Assembly: GCA_001599915.1 (NCBI GenBank) | Contig: BCIG01000005.1 | Location: 124,001-188,000, forward strand | Length of the DNA stretch: 64,000 nucleotides | Reading direction: 5' to 3' | Origin: Symbiotaphrina buchneri | Taxonomy: Eukaryota; Ascomycota; Symbiotaphrinales; Symbiotaphrinaceae | Shown here: positions 23,913-36,000 of the stretch, one piece after another | Layout of the letters: each line of letters starts with the position of its first letter | Numbering within the stretch: position 1 is the stretch's first letter | The notes under the pieces: generated by a model | Database searches by the model: none | The model's input: the letters and a program-made list of their open reading frames with translations, nothing else | What the model was told of the DNA's origin: nothing | Translations under genes and position numbers: made by a program

Positions 23913-26900
23913 TCAACTTCCTCTCCACAATCCTCCCAGACTCTTCCTCCACCACCTCCTTTTCCGCGGCAACTGTGCCGTAGCAGCGCCCTCCTCGGCC
24001 ACACTATGCCGCCCGACGATCGTCAAGAACACCTGATCGAGCGTCGTCTCGCTGACCGAGTAATACTCAAGCCCCAGCTGATCCTTATGCGTCTCCAGCA
24101 GGGCGAACAGCGCCGAGATGTGACCTTTGCCCTTGGCGTGGCCGGCATCGCCTGAGGTTGCGCTGATGGTGTCTGTTTCTTCCGTGATGGTCTGCGTGGT
24201 ATCGGTTTTGGATCTTTTTGCGTCGGGTACGTCTTGGGAAGATGTAGTCGCCGCCGGACTCCGCGCAGGAACGCTGAAGCGCAACTGCCCGTGGAACGTC
24301 TTATCCTCGACCACCGCGCCAGGGAGATTCTCCAAGATCCAACGCCGGATCCTCTGCATCTCTTCAGGCGGGGTATGCGGCGCCGTCTTCGTCACGAGAT
24401 GGACATGATACGCATCACCATATTTCCGGCGCAGCTGGGCCGTCGAGCCCAACGCCAGCATGCGGCGGGCCATGATGCCCGCGCGATGCGCCAGCGCATC
24501 CGCTTCCTCCATGCTGTGCGTGGTCAGGACCAGCGAGCGGCCGGCGACCGTCTTCTGCAGTGTCTGCCACATGATGCGTTTCGCGCCGGCGTCCATGCCG
24601 GAGGAGGGTTCGTCGAGCAGCAGCACGGTCGGGTTGCCCATCAGCGCGATGCCCAGCGATAGTTTGCGCTTGTTGCCGCCTGATAGCTTGGCTGCCATGC
24701 GCGTGGAGAAGTTCTGCAGGCCGACGGCGCGGATGACTTCGCGCACGTTGTGCTCGACGTTGGAGACGCCGCGGATGCGCGCGTAGAAGCGCAGGTGCTC
24801 CAGGACGGTCATCTGATCCATGGCGTCGAATTGAGGACATACACCTGCAGGAGGAATAAGCACAACTACATGGTTATACCAAATAAGGAGCGCATTACCT
24901 AGATGTGTTCGGGCTTGAGCCCGGTGCTTCCGAACCGAAATGTCTTCTACGAATATATCACCGTTTTTATTGGACGGCTTGATGTCCCCCCTTATTAAAG
25001 AGATCGTTGTGCTCTTTCCCGCACCATTCGGCCCCAGTAGTGCAAATACCTCGCCTCTCTTGACGCCAAATGAACAGTCTTCCACCGCAACATTATGACC
25101 AAAGATCTTAGTGAGATGGAGCACGCGTAGGCCATCATCGGAACTGCTGACGCGTTGGAGCTCTTGGGAAACATCCTTATCCGCTGCATCCGACTCTTCT
25201 ACATCCTGTTGGCGGAATGATTTGCGGAAGAATCCTAGACCATTATCCCACCACAGCAGAACCCCAAAAAGGATGATACTTTGAAGAAGCAGGTACAGTA
25301 CGGGGCCACCATAGAGCGTGATATCCCCTGGGTAAGAGGCCATCTCCGTCCCGCGGCAATCGAGCGAGGAGACGTTGAGCGCCGCGAACAGTGCTCTCTG
25401 TACATTCCCAATCGGCGTGACGCTCGCTATTGCGAAATGAGCGACGTTGATGTAGTACGAGACCTTGTCCGTTGGGGCGTAAGTGAGGACAGACATGTAG
25501 GCGATGAAATAGATCAGGAACATGACTGCCTGCCCACCCGCTGCGAAAGCGAAAGCTGCAAGCTGGCTACTGGAGACTAGGGATACCACATATGACAGAA
25601 GTATAGAGGCAAGCCCGTACAGCATGAAAACAACAAAAAGGTACTCTAGGTGATACCAGACATTGGAGGCAGCTCTGAAGATGACAATCGTGATAACGCT
25701 GATAATTAGAACAAGCATAAAGTCGAAGCATGCATATGCTACCCAGAGGGGAAGGCTCCGAATGCCATTGCTGTAATGAAGATCACGGACTTTTCTGAGC
25801 CGCTCCATGGTCGGATATAGCGCAAAGAAAGCGGGGTATGCAGCCATACATAAACCAAAGTAGGTGATCAGTTGTAGGGTCTTGCCAGCATTCGGCTGCC
25901 ATGGTACATCAAATGAAGAGAATTGGGTGGATATCGTCATATTTGTGAGGATGTTGTTCATAATGTTCTGTGTGATGACGCTAGAGCTGATATCGCCGTT
26001 ACCTTTGTACGCTAACGTCACTGGCGATGAAGCATCTTCGGAGAGGAAGAAAGCACCTGGAGTGACATTATAGTATTGCTGTTTGATGAATGCGTTGAAC
26101 TGGTCCAGCGTCTCGACAAACTGTAAAGATTGTAGAAAGTAGCTCATATTCGTAGTGCCAGCCACTCCATCCATGCCACCTGGAAGAAGATCGCCGATAA
26201 CATTGAAGTTGGCTGAGGACAAGCCGCTTGCAGGTCCAGCAACTAGAGAAAGTTGAGTCTGGGTGGCTAGGGAGTCCACGCTGGAGATAGAAATCTGCTC
26301 CGTTGGCGAACACCCTGCGCCTGAATAGCCGATCAGAAACCGAGTGACGAGACCAGAGCCAACAACAGGGATAAGAAGAGCTGCACAGTGAGGCATCCAA
26401 TTCCTTCTTAATACAGTCAGTCTCTTTCGGAAAAGGGCAAATGCTTGTTGCACCATCCCAATTCTCGTTCCAGTCAGAAGATTCAGTTCCCTTGTAGAAC
26501 CAATGCCGTCCGCACCAAGGTCTGTATCACGGATATCAAGCCCCTTTTCCGTACTTGTATGTTCCGGGTCAGGTTGTGACGGTGAGTCTTCGCGGTCTTC
26601 TGAGGCCGGTCTCAGTTCTTCCGAAAGCTTTAGAAAGACATCTTCAATAGTAGGACCATTGACTTGGTAATCTACAATGCCATGTTTCTCGAGCTCGGAG
26701 ATTACTCTTGCTGCAGCACCTGAATCAGGCACAGTATAAACAATCTGATCGTACAGCCTCCTCCTTGAGATGCCGGGCAATTCAGGAGCTGAAGCAGCAT
26801 TGGCTGAATTATAGACATGGATACGGTAGCCGTCGCCAAGTCGATGTTTCAGACTTACAGCAGACCCTTGAGCTCTCAAGGAGCCCTTAGATAAGATCAC

Positions 26901-28935
26901 GATCTTGTCGGATAGCAAGTCTGCCTCGTCCAGAAAGTGAGTGGTAAGAATGATTGACCTGCTACCGCGTTCGGCAAGGAGTATATCCCAGATCTTCTTC
27001 CTCGATATGGGATCCAGCCCACTGCTACATTCATCGACGCAGCAGATAGCGCTCCCGCCTGTGAACATCATCGCAAGCTGTACCTTTCGCTTTTGACCCC
27101 CAGAGAGTGTTTTGGATTGCGCCGTCATTTTATGTCTGAGGTCACAGGCATGAATCAATGCCTGAAGCTCGGACTTTTCTTCCCACTTTCCTGTGGACTT
27201 CAAGCGATTGAAGATTTGGACATGCTCTTCGACCGTAAGCTCATCCCACAGTACGTTCTATGATACATTATCAGCCAACATCCAGGACAGTAAAATGATT
27301 AGAATTCACCTTCTGTGGGCACAATCCCAACGATCCTGCAACACGTATTTCGCCACTCGTCATGGAATTTAGTCCGGCAATCGTGTCCAATGTCGTAGAT
27401 TTTCCGCTGCCGTTCGCTCCAAGGAGAATGGTTATTTGCCCTTTCAAAGCTGTCATCGTAAGGTCATTCACAGCGATGACAGTGTCTCTCCGTCGTCCAA
27501 ATATTGGCATTATCGTCCGATGGAACCAGTTAGGTGGATAGTGCTTGGTGAAGTTCTTCACCTCAACTGTTGTATCAGTATCTGAATGGACCACAGTTCT
27601 GCCCGCAGACCCCGTCCCATATAACTTGCGTTCGACCAGCGCTCCAAGAACGGGATAAACCAGGATCTGGATGATGAAGAAGATCCAGAAAATGATGCCT
27701 GGTAGGGCCCATCGATCATCTGGTACGTTTTTGACTAAGTTGGCGGGTAGGTCGAGCTTTTCCCAGCGGGCAAGTACCACCACAAAGAACGTATAGGTAC
27801 ATGGTGGAAAGAGGAGGCTGAGCACTGCCACAGCTCCTACACTCTTACCAGGTACTACAACAATCTGCGCCAATACTGCAAACAGTAACGAAGCAATTGT
27901 CGTGATGATACCGCTTAGCTGGGCCTTGTGAAAAAATGCAGCCTCGAAGATAGCCCAGCTTGCAAGGGCCAGTCCTGCTAGTATATGGAAGAAAATAACT
28001 ATAGCGAATGATGTTTGAGCGAACACGCCGTAGCCGAGAACTACGGCCATGATCACCCAGGATGGAGCATAAATGATATCGAAAGCGAGATGATACGATA
28101 AAAATCGAGCCACCTGGGGTTGCCATCTTCTTTCGTTCGGCATCATTGCTTCTATCAGCTGTGACATACCCAGTTCTCTCTCCGAGGCCATGAAGCCCAC
28201 CAACTGATAGACGATCCCAACAATTGCAATGAAAAAGGCAACCCCGAGGATATCTATGATAGCACCCATATAGTGGATCCGGATCTGTGTTTGATGTTGC
28301 TCCTCGGTCAAAGACGTGAAGGGATACTCGGATATCTGATCCGGTATCGATGCAGCTGTTGAGCTGTTCAAGGATGCTATTGTAACGTCGACAACATGTT
28401 GTAACGGTAGAAGGTAAATTTCGGCATCATTGGATGCTTTGTCAACATCAATGGTTGTTCCCAAGGCACCATCAGCTCTAAGAGTGTAGTTCCATATGCC
28501 ATGCGGGCCCTCGGATGGAGAGGAGTAGAACACTACAGCGCCGAAGCAATTGGAAACGCCTTTCAGGTTGCTCCGACATGTTGTAAGAAGATCATCCTCA
28601 TTGCCAAGAATCTGAACGGTCTTGCCGGCCGCTGTACCTTGAGCAGCAACCTTGTCAATGACTGTCTGGATATCGCCACCAGTGAAACCATTATTGACAA
28701 AGACTAGTGTGCGTCTTTCAGAAGCTCCAAGAGCATTCTCTAGCGACCTGAGGCCAGTTGGGCCAGCAATGCCGTATGTGGAATTCGGTACGAAGAGATT
28801 CTTTGCGTATGATATGAAGATCATAAACGCTACTGGTAAGACCAGAGCACGAAGAGTAGTCGTGAATGCATGACGCACAAGGACGACTAGGATGGCCTTG
28901 ATCGTGAGCACCCAACTCTGGCGCACGAGTAGCAT
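23913..28935 (-). CDS. Full-length ABC transporter, subfamily A
   Basis: Three exons on the minus strand (28935-27310, 27257-24899, 24844-23913) give about 1638 residues in the order TMD1-NBD1-TMD2-NBD2. Each TMD starts with one helix (LVRHAFTTTLRALVLPVAFM; HCAALLIPVVGSGLV), then a large lumenal loop with NxS/T sites, then five to six helices, as in ABCA proteins. NBD1: Walker A GANGSGKST (about 506), signature LSGGQKRK (about 593), CVDECSSGLDP and LTTHFLDEAD. NBD2: GPNGAGKST (about 1280), LSGGNKRK, LLLDEPSSGMD and LTTHSMEEAD. Both sites look competent. The ATG at 28935 (MLLVRQSW) is preferred; the frame runs on upstream without another ATG. Intron 2 (54 nt) is in frame and stop-free. Family members move lipids; the substrate is unknown. 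Confidence 0.93.
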
Positions 28936-29257
28936 CGTGGATTCTTGGAATGAAGCCCCTAGAGACTCATGCCCAAATCCACCACCTCTCAAAGAGTCTT
29001 CATATCAGACCATACCAGTAGTCTTAAGGCCCTCAGGAGGGAAGAAATAAAATCATACATCATGAAAATAGAAATTTATGTACACGCGTGATCACTTTTT
29101 GGTGGAGCTTCAACGGTCAATGGTGACCCGTAGATCTCCCCGCAATGCGATACGAAACCGGCTAAAACGGATCGCCTGTTCCAACCCGACGTCTAGAAAC
29201 TGCACTAAAGCAAGCTAAAGCAATTTAGTAGATGCTTGGCAGAAATTGCAGATAGAT

Positions 29258-29263
29258 CACGTG
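29258..29263. promoter_or_regulatory. CACGTG palindrome (possible bHLH site)
   Basis: Perfect CACGTG within gatCACGTGacc, about 320 bases upstream of the ABC transporter start. A candidate bHLH site only. Confidence 0.3.
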
Positions 29264-29863
29264 ACCTACACGGCGGAGAGAGTGCCGCGATGCCATTTCG
29301 GAAGCTCAGAAGACAATTTGGCGGTAGAAAAATGGTTGAAATGCGTCTTTCGACAGAGATGGAGAGCATGACGTGCTTATAAGCTCATATATCAGCCATA
29401 AAACCAAAACCGTTCGTCGGATAGATCATTAAGGTATTACGGTCGCAGCCGGATTAAGGTACGTACAGGTAGGTACCGGGCCAATGAATGATCTGCAAGC
29501 CCTTGTGACGATGACAATCGTTCTTAACCGGGCATCATGCATGTGACTGGAAAACCCTATGGTTTCCCAGGGGAAAGGTCGAGAGAGGACATACGTAGAA
29601 GGGAAATATTGAAATTACCAAACGATCATCTTGAGATCAATGGAAGCATCTGCAAGTTAGAAAACAGACCTCTTACCATCTTGTTGATTGCTCGGGTCCT
29701 TCTCCACGGTGTGCACGCCTTGCAGACGGCCAAATGCCGAAGTGCAGGAGCACAGAGCTACAGCTCAGTAAGCGGACTGCTTAAATGTGCTGTGATCACG
29801 AGGGAAGCGAAGAATAGGGACCCTTTTCGCGACTGGGCCATTAATTGGGGTAACTTCCAAGAA

Positions 29864-30015
29864 CCCCCCCCCCCCCCCCCCCCCCCCCCCNNNNNNNNNN
29901 NNNNNNNNNNNNNNNNNNNNNNNNNNNNNNNNNNNNNNNNNNNNNNNNNNNNNNNNNNNNNNNNNNNNNNNNNNNNNNNNNNNNNNNNNNTTACAAATGT
30001 TAGGACACCTTACCG

Positions 30016-30051
<36 letters not shown>
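29864..30051. repeat. Poly-C runs flanking a 100-N assembly gap
   Basis: A run of 27 C ends at 29890, exactly 100 N occupy 29891-29990, and after 25 unique bases a second run of 36 C spans 30016-30051. The round gap size means its true length is unknown. Both runs are likely of uncertain length. Confidence 0.95.
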
Positions 30052-30312
30052 ACTTTCCTTCCTCATCATCATATTCACCGCCGGGCAGCTCTGCCATCAT
30101 TGTTGGCTTGGGATATATCTCTTCCATCTCTATTGCTCCATCTCTACTATTGTACAGACCGATGCGCTCGTCGAAGCTTTCATCTGTCTTGTGGACGATT
30201 CTACTGGCGGCCACCTCGGCACCCGCATTGCAGGACCCACTCACGCCCACCACCGAGATCGGCAACTCACAGCAGCTCATTTTCACGTGCTAAACGAAAG
30301 CCTCCCCTAAAA

Positions 30313-32239
30313 ATGACCCATCACCAACACCTTCATCACCTTCATCATCCTCCACCGCCGCCCGCATATTCTCCCGCTCCTGCGACACTCGAGGTACCTT
30401 TTACACCCAGTACACCTGCATCAGACATCCCGTGGCGTCTCGGGCGCTCTTCGATGAGTTCCACGACGTCGCATAGCCATGCCAGTCCGCTGGTCGGCGC
30501 GATGAGTTCTCCGTCAGTCAATGCGATGGATCAGTCATCGCATGACCTGCGCAACTCTAGTATATCATCGGCACCTGATTTCGCTGCACTAGAGCGGCCT
30601 CCTTCTTTCGACATACATAATCAATTACCGCCAATTCGAAATCCAACCTCACCGCAATCCGATCTGCGCGGCGACGTCATTAAGACGATTGAGACGGACG
30701 GTGAATGGAGTACAGGAGATCGGATCAATCATGGGGTCAGTGCCCTGTCAATGGACGATATCGCTGCAGCAGAAGCACTGGGCAATCTGAGATCAGGTAA
30801 GTGCAGCTGGTCTTTACCAAATCATTTCGTCTGAAAAAGTTTGTTTTCTGACAAACTGCGATCAAGATTTCGGACAATCTCCGTCGCGGCAATCCTCAAC
30901 TTTACCAAGGACATCACAAGATCTAGAACAACCGGAACCCCTTCTTTCCCTCATCACCTCCCAGCATCCCTTACTGTCAACGGCCATCAACGGCTCTCTC
31001 TCCGCATATTCTTCTTCCAAAGATTACTCTCCGCGATTCAAATATGGCGCCGAGTTCATCGAGCGCAACATTGGCTCTCCAGTTGCCAACACTGTCGGCT
31101 CTGTGGGCCGCCGTACTGGTGTCGAAGAAGGCGTCCGCTGGATGCTAGGCGGTCGGCGGCTATCGAACAATCACCAACACAACGGCGAGATCGACGACCC
31201 ATCAAGCAACCACAAGCGACGTAAAGTGAGCAATGGTACTTCGAATGGGTTCCACGAACCAACGGACATTGAAAAGGGTTACTATGCCCATCAAAACGGC
31301 CACAGGCGTTTGTCCGGAGCGTCCTTCCAATCCCTCCCGGCATATGACGACAATCGATCTCCTAGCTACGAAGCTCACGATGGCTCCTTAGCCCAAGCAC
31401 AACGGCCGGGGCCGGCTCGACGCACATCGAGCTCGAACTGGCAGACGCGCCTCATGATGAGTACATCCGGTCTCGGTGTCGCAATGTCCGAAGAGTCGTT
31501 GCGCTCCCTGAAGTACTGCCTCACCTGGCTGCGCTGGGCAAACGACCACCTCAGCCGGCTGATCGTCTCTCTCAAAGACGTGCTCCAGGAGTGGGATGAA
31601 GCGCAGCTAAAGAGGGTCGAGGCCATCGGCGAAGAAGACCCCGCGGCACTAACGAACCGCATCACAGCCATGAAGGCCGACGTCTTATCGACGCTAAAGA
31701 AAGTCATCGACATCGTCTCCAAGTACGCCGGCGGCGCCCTACCCGAGAACGCACGCACGCTGGTTCGCCGGCATCTCACCTCTCTCCCGCAGCGCTGGCA
31801 CGTCGCATCCATCGCCTCGAACGGACATGGCGAAACCCACAACACACACCAATCGAACGGGAGCATGGACCCGGAATCACAGGCGCCCGGCCGCAGCGGC
31901 GGCAACGAGACGGTGCTGTCGGCGCGGCGCGTGCTCGTGCTGGCGACCGAGGGCCTGGACATGATGGCGCAGGTCAGCGCGGTGGTCGACGGCACGATCG
32001 GCAGCGCCGAGGAGTGGTGCGAGAAGCTCGGCCGGCGGAGCGTGGTGCGGAATAGCGACGTCGCTGGTGTCCCGCCCCGGTCTGCCGAAGGACTGCTGGA
32101 TGTTAAGGACGTGAAGATGGGTGAGGGGGAGGTGATCCTGGCGACGAGGCCGCCGGTGGTGGTGGATGGCGTCGGTAATGCCCCTACGGGCCTCGCGGAA
32201 AAGGAGAGGGAGGTGATGATGCTGGAGCGTGTGAATTGA
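30313..32239 (+). CDS. Opi1-family transcriptional regulator (CCG-8-like)
   Basis: Two exons (30313-30796, 30867-32239) give about 618 residues. The family includes yeast Opi1, repressor of inositol/phospholipid genes, and Neurospora CCG-8. The N-terminus is His/Pro-rich, then Ser/Pro-rich, with SALSMDDIAAAEALGNLRS just before the intron. After it comes the signature SPRFKYGAEFIERNIGSPVA with VGRRTGVEEGVRWML, and a basic KRRKVSN that could be a nuclear signal. The C-terminal half is the helical Opi1 domain (SEESLRSLKYCLTWLRWAND ... LKDVLQEWDEAQLKRVEAIG ... RRVLVLATEGLDMMAQVS). The intron joins in phase as LRSDFGQSP. The role in phospholipid, clock or sterol-linked gene control is inferred from relatives. 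Confidence 0.9.
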
Positions 32240-33030
32240 AAATCTCAGGTTCTTCTGGATCTGCGCCGTCACGGCGGGGCAGAAAGGAAAAGGGGGAAAA
32301 GGAAAGGTTCGCCCAAAAGGACGGTTACGAATCGCGCGCCGCGGTCTGTATAGTGTGTATATTTCCCGTGGTCGTTGGAGCCATCAAGCAGCGTCTCTCG
32401 TTCCGCCGGTCTCGATCTCTCGTGTTCATACCTCATCGGCATATTATCTTCTCTATGCCACGGTTTCCTTCTGCGTGGCGTTTCATTCAGACGGAAAGGC
32501 AAAGAAGGCAACGGGCGCCGGGAGCATCTGCTTGTTGTCCTGTACTGTACTTGTAGCTAGCTTTTCGAAGGTATTATCTGGTTCTCCGTTCTGGGTCTGG
32601 GTTTATATGGGAGTCATTTCAGAAAAGGGATGCAAGGATGTGATTGCATGGTCATGAAAATCGTTTTCCGGTCAGTTTGAAAGAAAAGAAGAGTGGTATT
32701 ATTAGCCCTTAAAATAACCAACAAACGTTCGTGACTTGACATCTATCATTCGACTTGACTCGACCAGATGCAGCGCATAGAGTGAAGTGCCCGAGACAAA
32801 TGATGCCTGGCTGAAGCAGAAGCAGAGGTCGCTGGTGGTATCCTGAAAGACAGAAGGAGATCATCTCAAGTAGAGACGTGTGTTGAAAGATCGAACTGAA
32901 CGGAGCAGACTCAAACATTACCCAAGGATACGACGAGAAACCAAGAGAACAAAACCATAGAGAAACACCAGCTCCCGCCAACATCTCAGCCGAACAGTTA
33001 GATCACTTTTCAACCAGAAGGAGAGGAAGG
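32240..33030. other. Convergent intergenic region, Opi1 family gene / RdRP
   Basis: About 790 bases of 3'-flanking DNA between convergent genes. The overlapping short frames show no resemblance. Nothing else is seen. Confidence 0.55.
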
Positions 33031-36000
33031 TCAGAAATACCCTCCCCTATAACTCCCCTCCCAAGCCGGCTCGTCGCACACGCCCACCTTCTTGCCCCTC
33101 ACGCGCTTGACATAGCCCACATCGGACTTCAGCGAGAGATACACCGACGGGACGACCGTCCTCGGCCACGCCGGCATGCCACCATCTGCTTCAGCGCTCT
33201 GACCAGCTGCAGCAGCCGAAGCAGAAGAAGTTCTCGTCCTCCGAGCGACTTGCCTCTCCATGGCGGCGACTGCGCAGGCTTTCATGAAGCACAATTCGCG
33301 CGCGGCGACGTACCATACGAACTTTGCCTCGTGGAAGCGCTGGAAGGCGACCGAGGCGCGGAGAAGCGCCCAGTCGTTCGGCCACGGTGCGTCGTGGGGT
33401 TTTGTCCAGGAGGCCAGGAGAGGGTGCGGTGGTGTGGTAGTGCCGGGATTGGGTGGTGAGGAGGACGACGCTGGTGAGGAGGTTCGTGGGATGATGGCCT
33501 GGTATGGCACATAGACGTCCATCACGCGCGCGGCGAAGTTCCCGCCTCCGCCAGCGCTTTCTTGCCGCGAGGGCGACGAGGCGTCAATGCTAGAGCCAGG
33601 AATGCCGCCTTCCGAACGGCGGCGCATCTTATTCGTGTTGGTTACCCAGCGGGCGTGCAACTCGACTAGCTCTTTGATGAGATTTGTGCGGACGGTTCGG
33701 AGGACTTCATCGCCCTCGGCGTCACGTTCCAGTTGTTTGGCGCGTTGAACGAGGTCATCATCGTAGAATGGGACATTCCCAAGATATTTTGCTAGATTAC
33801 TCAGGTTTTCCTCAATAACTCTCTTGGCCACGTCGAAGACCAGAACGTCGAGGATATGGTTGGTCCCTCTTGTTGCATTAGGGTCTTTGTACGCGGGAGT
33901 TGGTAGCTTGAAGGGGCTGATCTTCTTGCGCAGCCGGTGCCATGCTGCCTCACTGAAGTCAAAGCCTTGTTTCGGTGCGTCGACAAGGTGGCCCAACAGG
34001 TGCGCCAGGTGGATGGCCTGAGGAGAGGATATGTCATTGTGGGCATAGCAGAAGCGTTCATGGAAATTAGTGCACTGGCCGAGAAGGGATGGGGTGAGGT
34101 TGAACTTTAGCGTGCGGGCCAGGAAGGTAGAAAAGGGGTCTGAAACGGTAGTAGACAGTTCTGCAAAGGTTGTGTGGTTTTGAGTGATGCCAAAGGCTGA
34201 GGGCGGGGGCGGACCGCCTAGGTAAGGGGCATTCTGGAATGGGACGACAACAGACGGGTCCCAGCAGACGAAATACTACGATCAATGTCAGCAACAGCCC
34301 AAAGCTAATATAAGTCAAGCATACCTTGTCACCGTCGTAGTCTCCACCGCTGCATATTTCAGCAAGGGAGACTGGGCCTTTGACGGAAAAGACTACGACA
34401 TCTTTCAATGCGCGCAGAGCAGGATGGAAAACCGCTTTTCTCTGTTTTCCCATTAGCTGGATCAGGGCGCTCGTTGATGGGTGACTACCTTTTGAATGTC
34501 TGATGGCAGATGTGCCGGAAGACGAGTGACCAGGACATCGATTTCATGTAGCATAGTGTCTTGGAACTTAGATTCGGGGTCAAGGAATGTTTGTGAGAAT
34601 CCCAGGTGCACTTCGCCCTCTTCCAGGACTCCAAGTGGATCAGGGACGCCGTAACAATACGCAGATCTGCCGATGCTGATGTTGGCTTTATCCTCCAGCC
34701 TATCGCAGTTCTCTTTGATTGCCCTCCATGATAGATCCTTCAAAAAGGAACAGCTTCTTGGATGAAATCCGCTCTAGTTACATAATTCAGTGATTGCAAG
34801 GCCTCAAGATATTGTCCAGGGCATTACCTCTAACAAAAGATTTATTTGTTCTCCATGAGAGATANGCAAAGCACCGACAGTCGGTATATCCTGGTTGATC
34901 GTCCTTTCCAGCATAGGAGGACTGTTCGTTTGGTTCCACAGTCTGAAAGACACATTGTCGTCCATGCAAGCTTTCTGCTCCTCAATTTGCGTTGTGAGGT
35001 CGTTTTCTAGTAGCTCAGCGAACACTTGCCGTGGCACGCCTCTGTCCGTCAGGATCGTGACTAATTGGAGATTGAGAGATCCAGAGCTCAATGGGCCGGA
35101 CCATGAATGAGCTTCAAATGTCAACTTGAGTTCATCTGCATCATCACCCGGAGCAAGCGGCTCGAATTTCAGTTGTGAATCCGTGATTTCGATCCAAAAT
35201 CCTCCGTCGGACCCAGATCCAGCTTTGGATTGTTGTTGTCGGACATCAACCACCCATAAGCCTTTGGCGCCACCGATGCGCCCCTGAAAGGCACTGGGAA
35301 CGTACTCTAGGCCGAGAGATTCTGCAATTGCCCACGCTACTTGTATCGACATGCTCGCACAACCCTGCATTGAATCAGAGGTGATATCAAAGGCGATTCA
35401 ATAGGAGGCCACTCACATCATTCATTATCTTTCCTGTTTCGGACTTTATATCGGGGACCCTCCGAATCTCCTCTTTCCGAAAGATGACAGTCGGAAACGT
35501 CCTCGAGACGCCTGTAAGGGAGCAAGACTTAGTGAAGTTGATCATAATTTGTTTCGAACCCCGTGGGCTCGATTGTTGCAGCGGAAAACTATGTTTATAT
35601 TTGAAAAACAAAGACTTCCATGAAATGTCTTACCGAGTGCCATACGAGCAAATGCTTTGTAGATGCTCATGAAGGAATTTGACCTCCAAGGCAGAAACCA
35701 TTCCCAAAGCACTCTAATAGTAATCTTCGGTATGGACTCTTCTTGGACCTGATGTAATATGGATTCAGACTTAGAACCGTCTCTCTGTAGAGCGAGAGAA
35801 GTCGTGTCTTCTGTGGCGAAAAGGTACACAATGTGTTTGATAACATTGATGTTGTGGTTATATGAATGCTGATCGTATCTGCGAGGACGTGGCTTCTTAT
35901 CCTTTTTATCCTTCTTGTCCTTCACATAAAATGCTCTCCATGCTCGGCCAAGCATATGATGTTCCTGACAGATTAGCCACTCCAAGATGCGTTCACGAAA

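Larger units (their letters stand above)
28936..30312. other. Divergent intergenic region, ABC transporter / Opi1 family gene, with assembly gap
   Basis: About 1.4 kb of upstream DNA for two divergent genes, broken by the gap at 29891-29990. The frames that run through the gap are poly-Pro/poly-Gly readings of the C-runs and are not genes. Confidence 0.6.

Noticed and set aside
27271-28992. 19-residue N-terminal extension of the ABC transporter
   Set aside because: It depends on a TTG codon; the ATG at 28935 lies directly before the first membrane segment.
29537-30310. 257-codon frame through the N gap
   Set aside because: Its middle is undetermined sequence flanked by poly-proline from C-runs; the outer parts resemble nothing and overlap the promoter of the Opi1 family gene.
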